Assembly (NCBI GenBank): GCA_002689605.1
Contig: NZGY01000117.1
Coordinates: forward strand, 15,640-50,677
Direction: 5' to 3'
DNA: 35,038 nt
Source: Filomicrobium sp.
GTDB lineage: Bacteria; Pseudomonadota; Alphaproteobacteria; Rhizobiales; Hyphomicrobiaceae
Part shown: one piece after another, positions 34,729 through 35,038 of the stretch
Layout of the letters: each line of letters begins with the position of its first letter
Position numbering within the stretch: position 1 is the first letter of the stretch
Position numbers and translations under genes: made by a program
The notes under the pieces: generated by a model
Database searches by the model: none
Told to the model about the DNA's origin: nothing
The model's input: the letters and a program-made list of their open reading frames with translations, nothing else

Positions 34729-34905
34729 GTGGACCTGATTGAAGTGGTTCTCATATTACGTGATGCAGTCTGCCATAACCACTCTACGATCTCGAAGGCT
34801 CAATCTTGCTGCAGATATCTTAGTCATGTCTCGAAAGTTCTCGAAGTTAGTTGCGCAGATTCGTCTGACCACCACTGGGCCAAGGTTGCTAAATGGAATC
34901 AGCGT
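34729..34905 (+). pseudogene. Probable relic of a LysR-type regulator HTH domain
   Basis: One frame reads DLIEVVLILRDAVCHN, then HSTISKAQSCCRYLSHVSKV and LE. A different frame then reads IRLTTTGPRLLNG. Together these resemble the N-terminal winged helix of LysR regulators (a SISKAAxxL...SHVSxxLExLE...LFxRTTTGxRLT layout), but with shifted frames and lost residues. The divergent position relative to the truncated transporter is where a LysR gene would be expected. The assignment rests on weak similarity read by eye. Confidence 0.35.
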
Positions 34906-35006
34906 GGTTAAACAGAATGAACCTTGGCAGGCTTTCGCATTGGCTCTGTTCTGCCTAAATGTTGTGAGACCTTGCTGACTGACGGTTTGTCACTAGCGAG
35001 GATACC

Positions 35007-35038
35007 ATGAAGGCTCAGGATTTTCAGGCACTTGTCGA
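35007..35038 (+). CDS. Start of a gene cut by the right window edge
   Basis: ATG 35007 follows GCGAGGA with six bases spacing and opens MKAQDFQALV before the window ends. Only ten codons are visible, so no family can be named. Confidence 0.5.
   Translation, partial: MKAQDFQALV

Noticed and set aside
1-35038. CRISPR arrays, transposases, integrases, tRNA or rRNA genes.
   Set aside because: No regularly spaced repeats, no IS ends or transposase motifs, and no tRNA/rRNA-like sequence were recognised by reading; the gene losses therefore cannot be tied to a visible mobile element.

Overview
This window looks like an accessory and catabolic stretch of an alphaproteobacterial chromosome. The taxon is inferred from the protein families and gene neighbourhoods, not from a marker gene, and no rRNA or tRNA was seen. 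Genes are mostly short operons with ATGA overlaps, GTG or TTG starts with clear Shine-Dalgarno sequences, and TGA used as a normal terminator.

Region 1 (1-6796) is a three-gene unit: a transglutaminase/DUF2126 protein cut by the left edge, a circularly permuted ATP-grasp/alpha-E protein, and a transglutaminase-like protease. It matches a known but poorly understood peptide-ligase and peptide-handling cluster. Region 2 (6837-10289) holds single-gene redox and detoxification functions: a beta-hydroxyacid dehydrogenase with an unusual substrate loop, a peroxiredoxin-like protein, a HAD dehalogenase-like protein and a GST.

Region 3 (10300-14042) contains a glutamine-synthetase-like gene fused by deletion to a broken ChrR-type cupin, a GST and a divergent TetR regulator sharing two palindromic operators, and an amine oxidase split by an in-frame TGA. 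Region 4 (14126-21009) is an N-methyl-amine or amino-acid style catabolic operon: an XRE-cupin regulator, two tandem dimethylglycine/sarcosine-dehydrogenase-like flavoproteins (the first with a C-terminal frameshift) and a class V aminotransferase.

Region 5 (21290-25953) has TenA, a GNAT acetyltransferase preceded by a mini-ORF, a tiny lipoprotein, a Baeyer-Villiger monooxygenase, and two gene relics. Region 6 (26082-33710) has a Pht5-like periplasmic-binding-fold protein, a degraded membrane-protein tail, a mandelate-racemase-type enolase, hydantoinase/oxoprolinase subunits HyuA and HyuB, and a second beta-hydroxyacid dehydrogenase. Region 7 (33940-35038) has a small cupin, a truncated MFS transporter, a probable LysR relic, and the first codons of a gene running off the right edge.

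The most striking property is the number of broken genes between about 10 kb and the right end: at least eight lesions or relics, several of them single-base changes in otherwise well-preserved frames. Two are TGA codons exactly where the protein family has tryptophan. Ongoing genome decay or assembly error explains this better than recoding, because TGA also ends many intact genes here.
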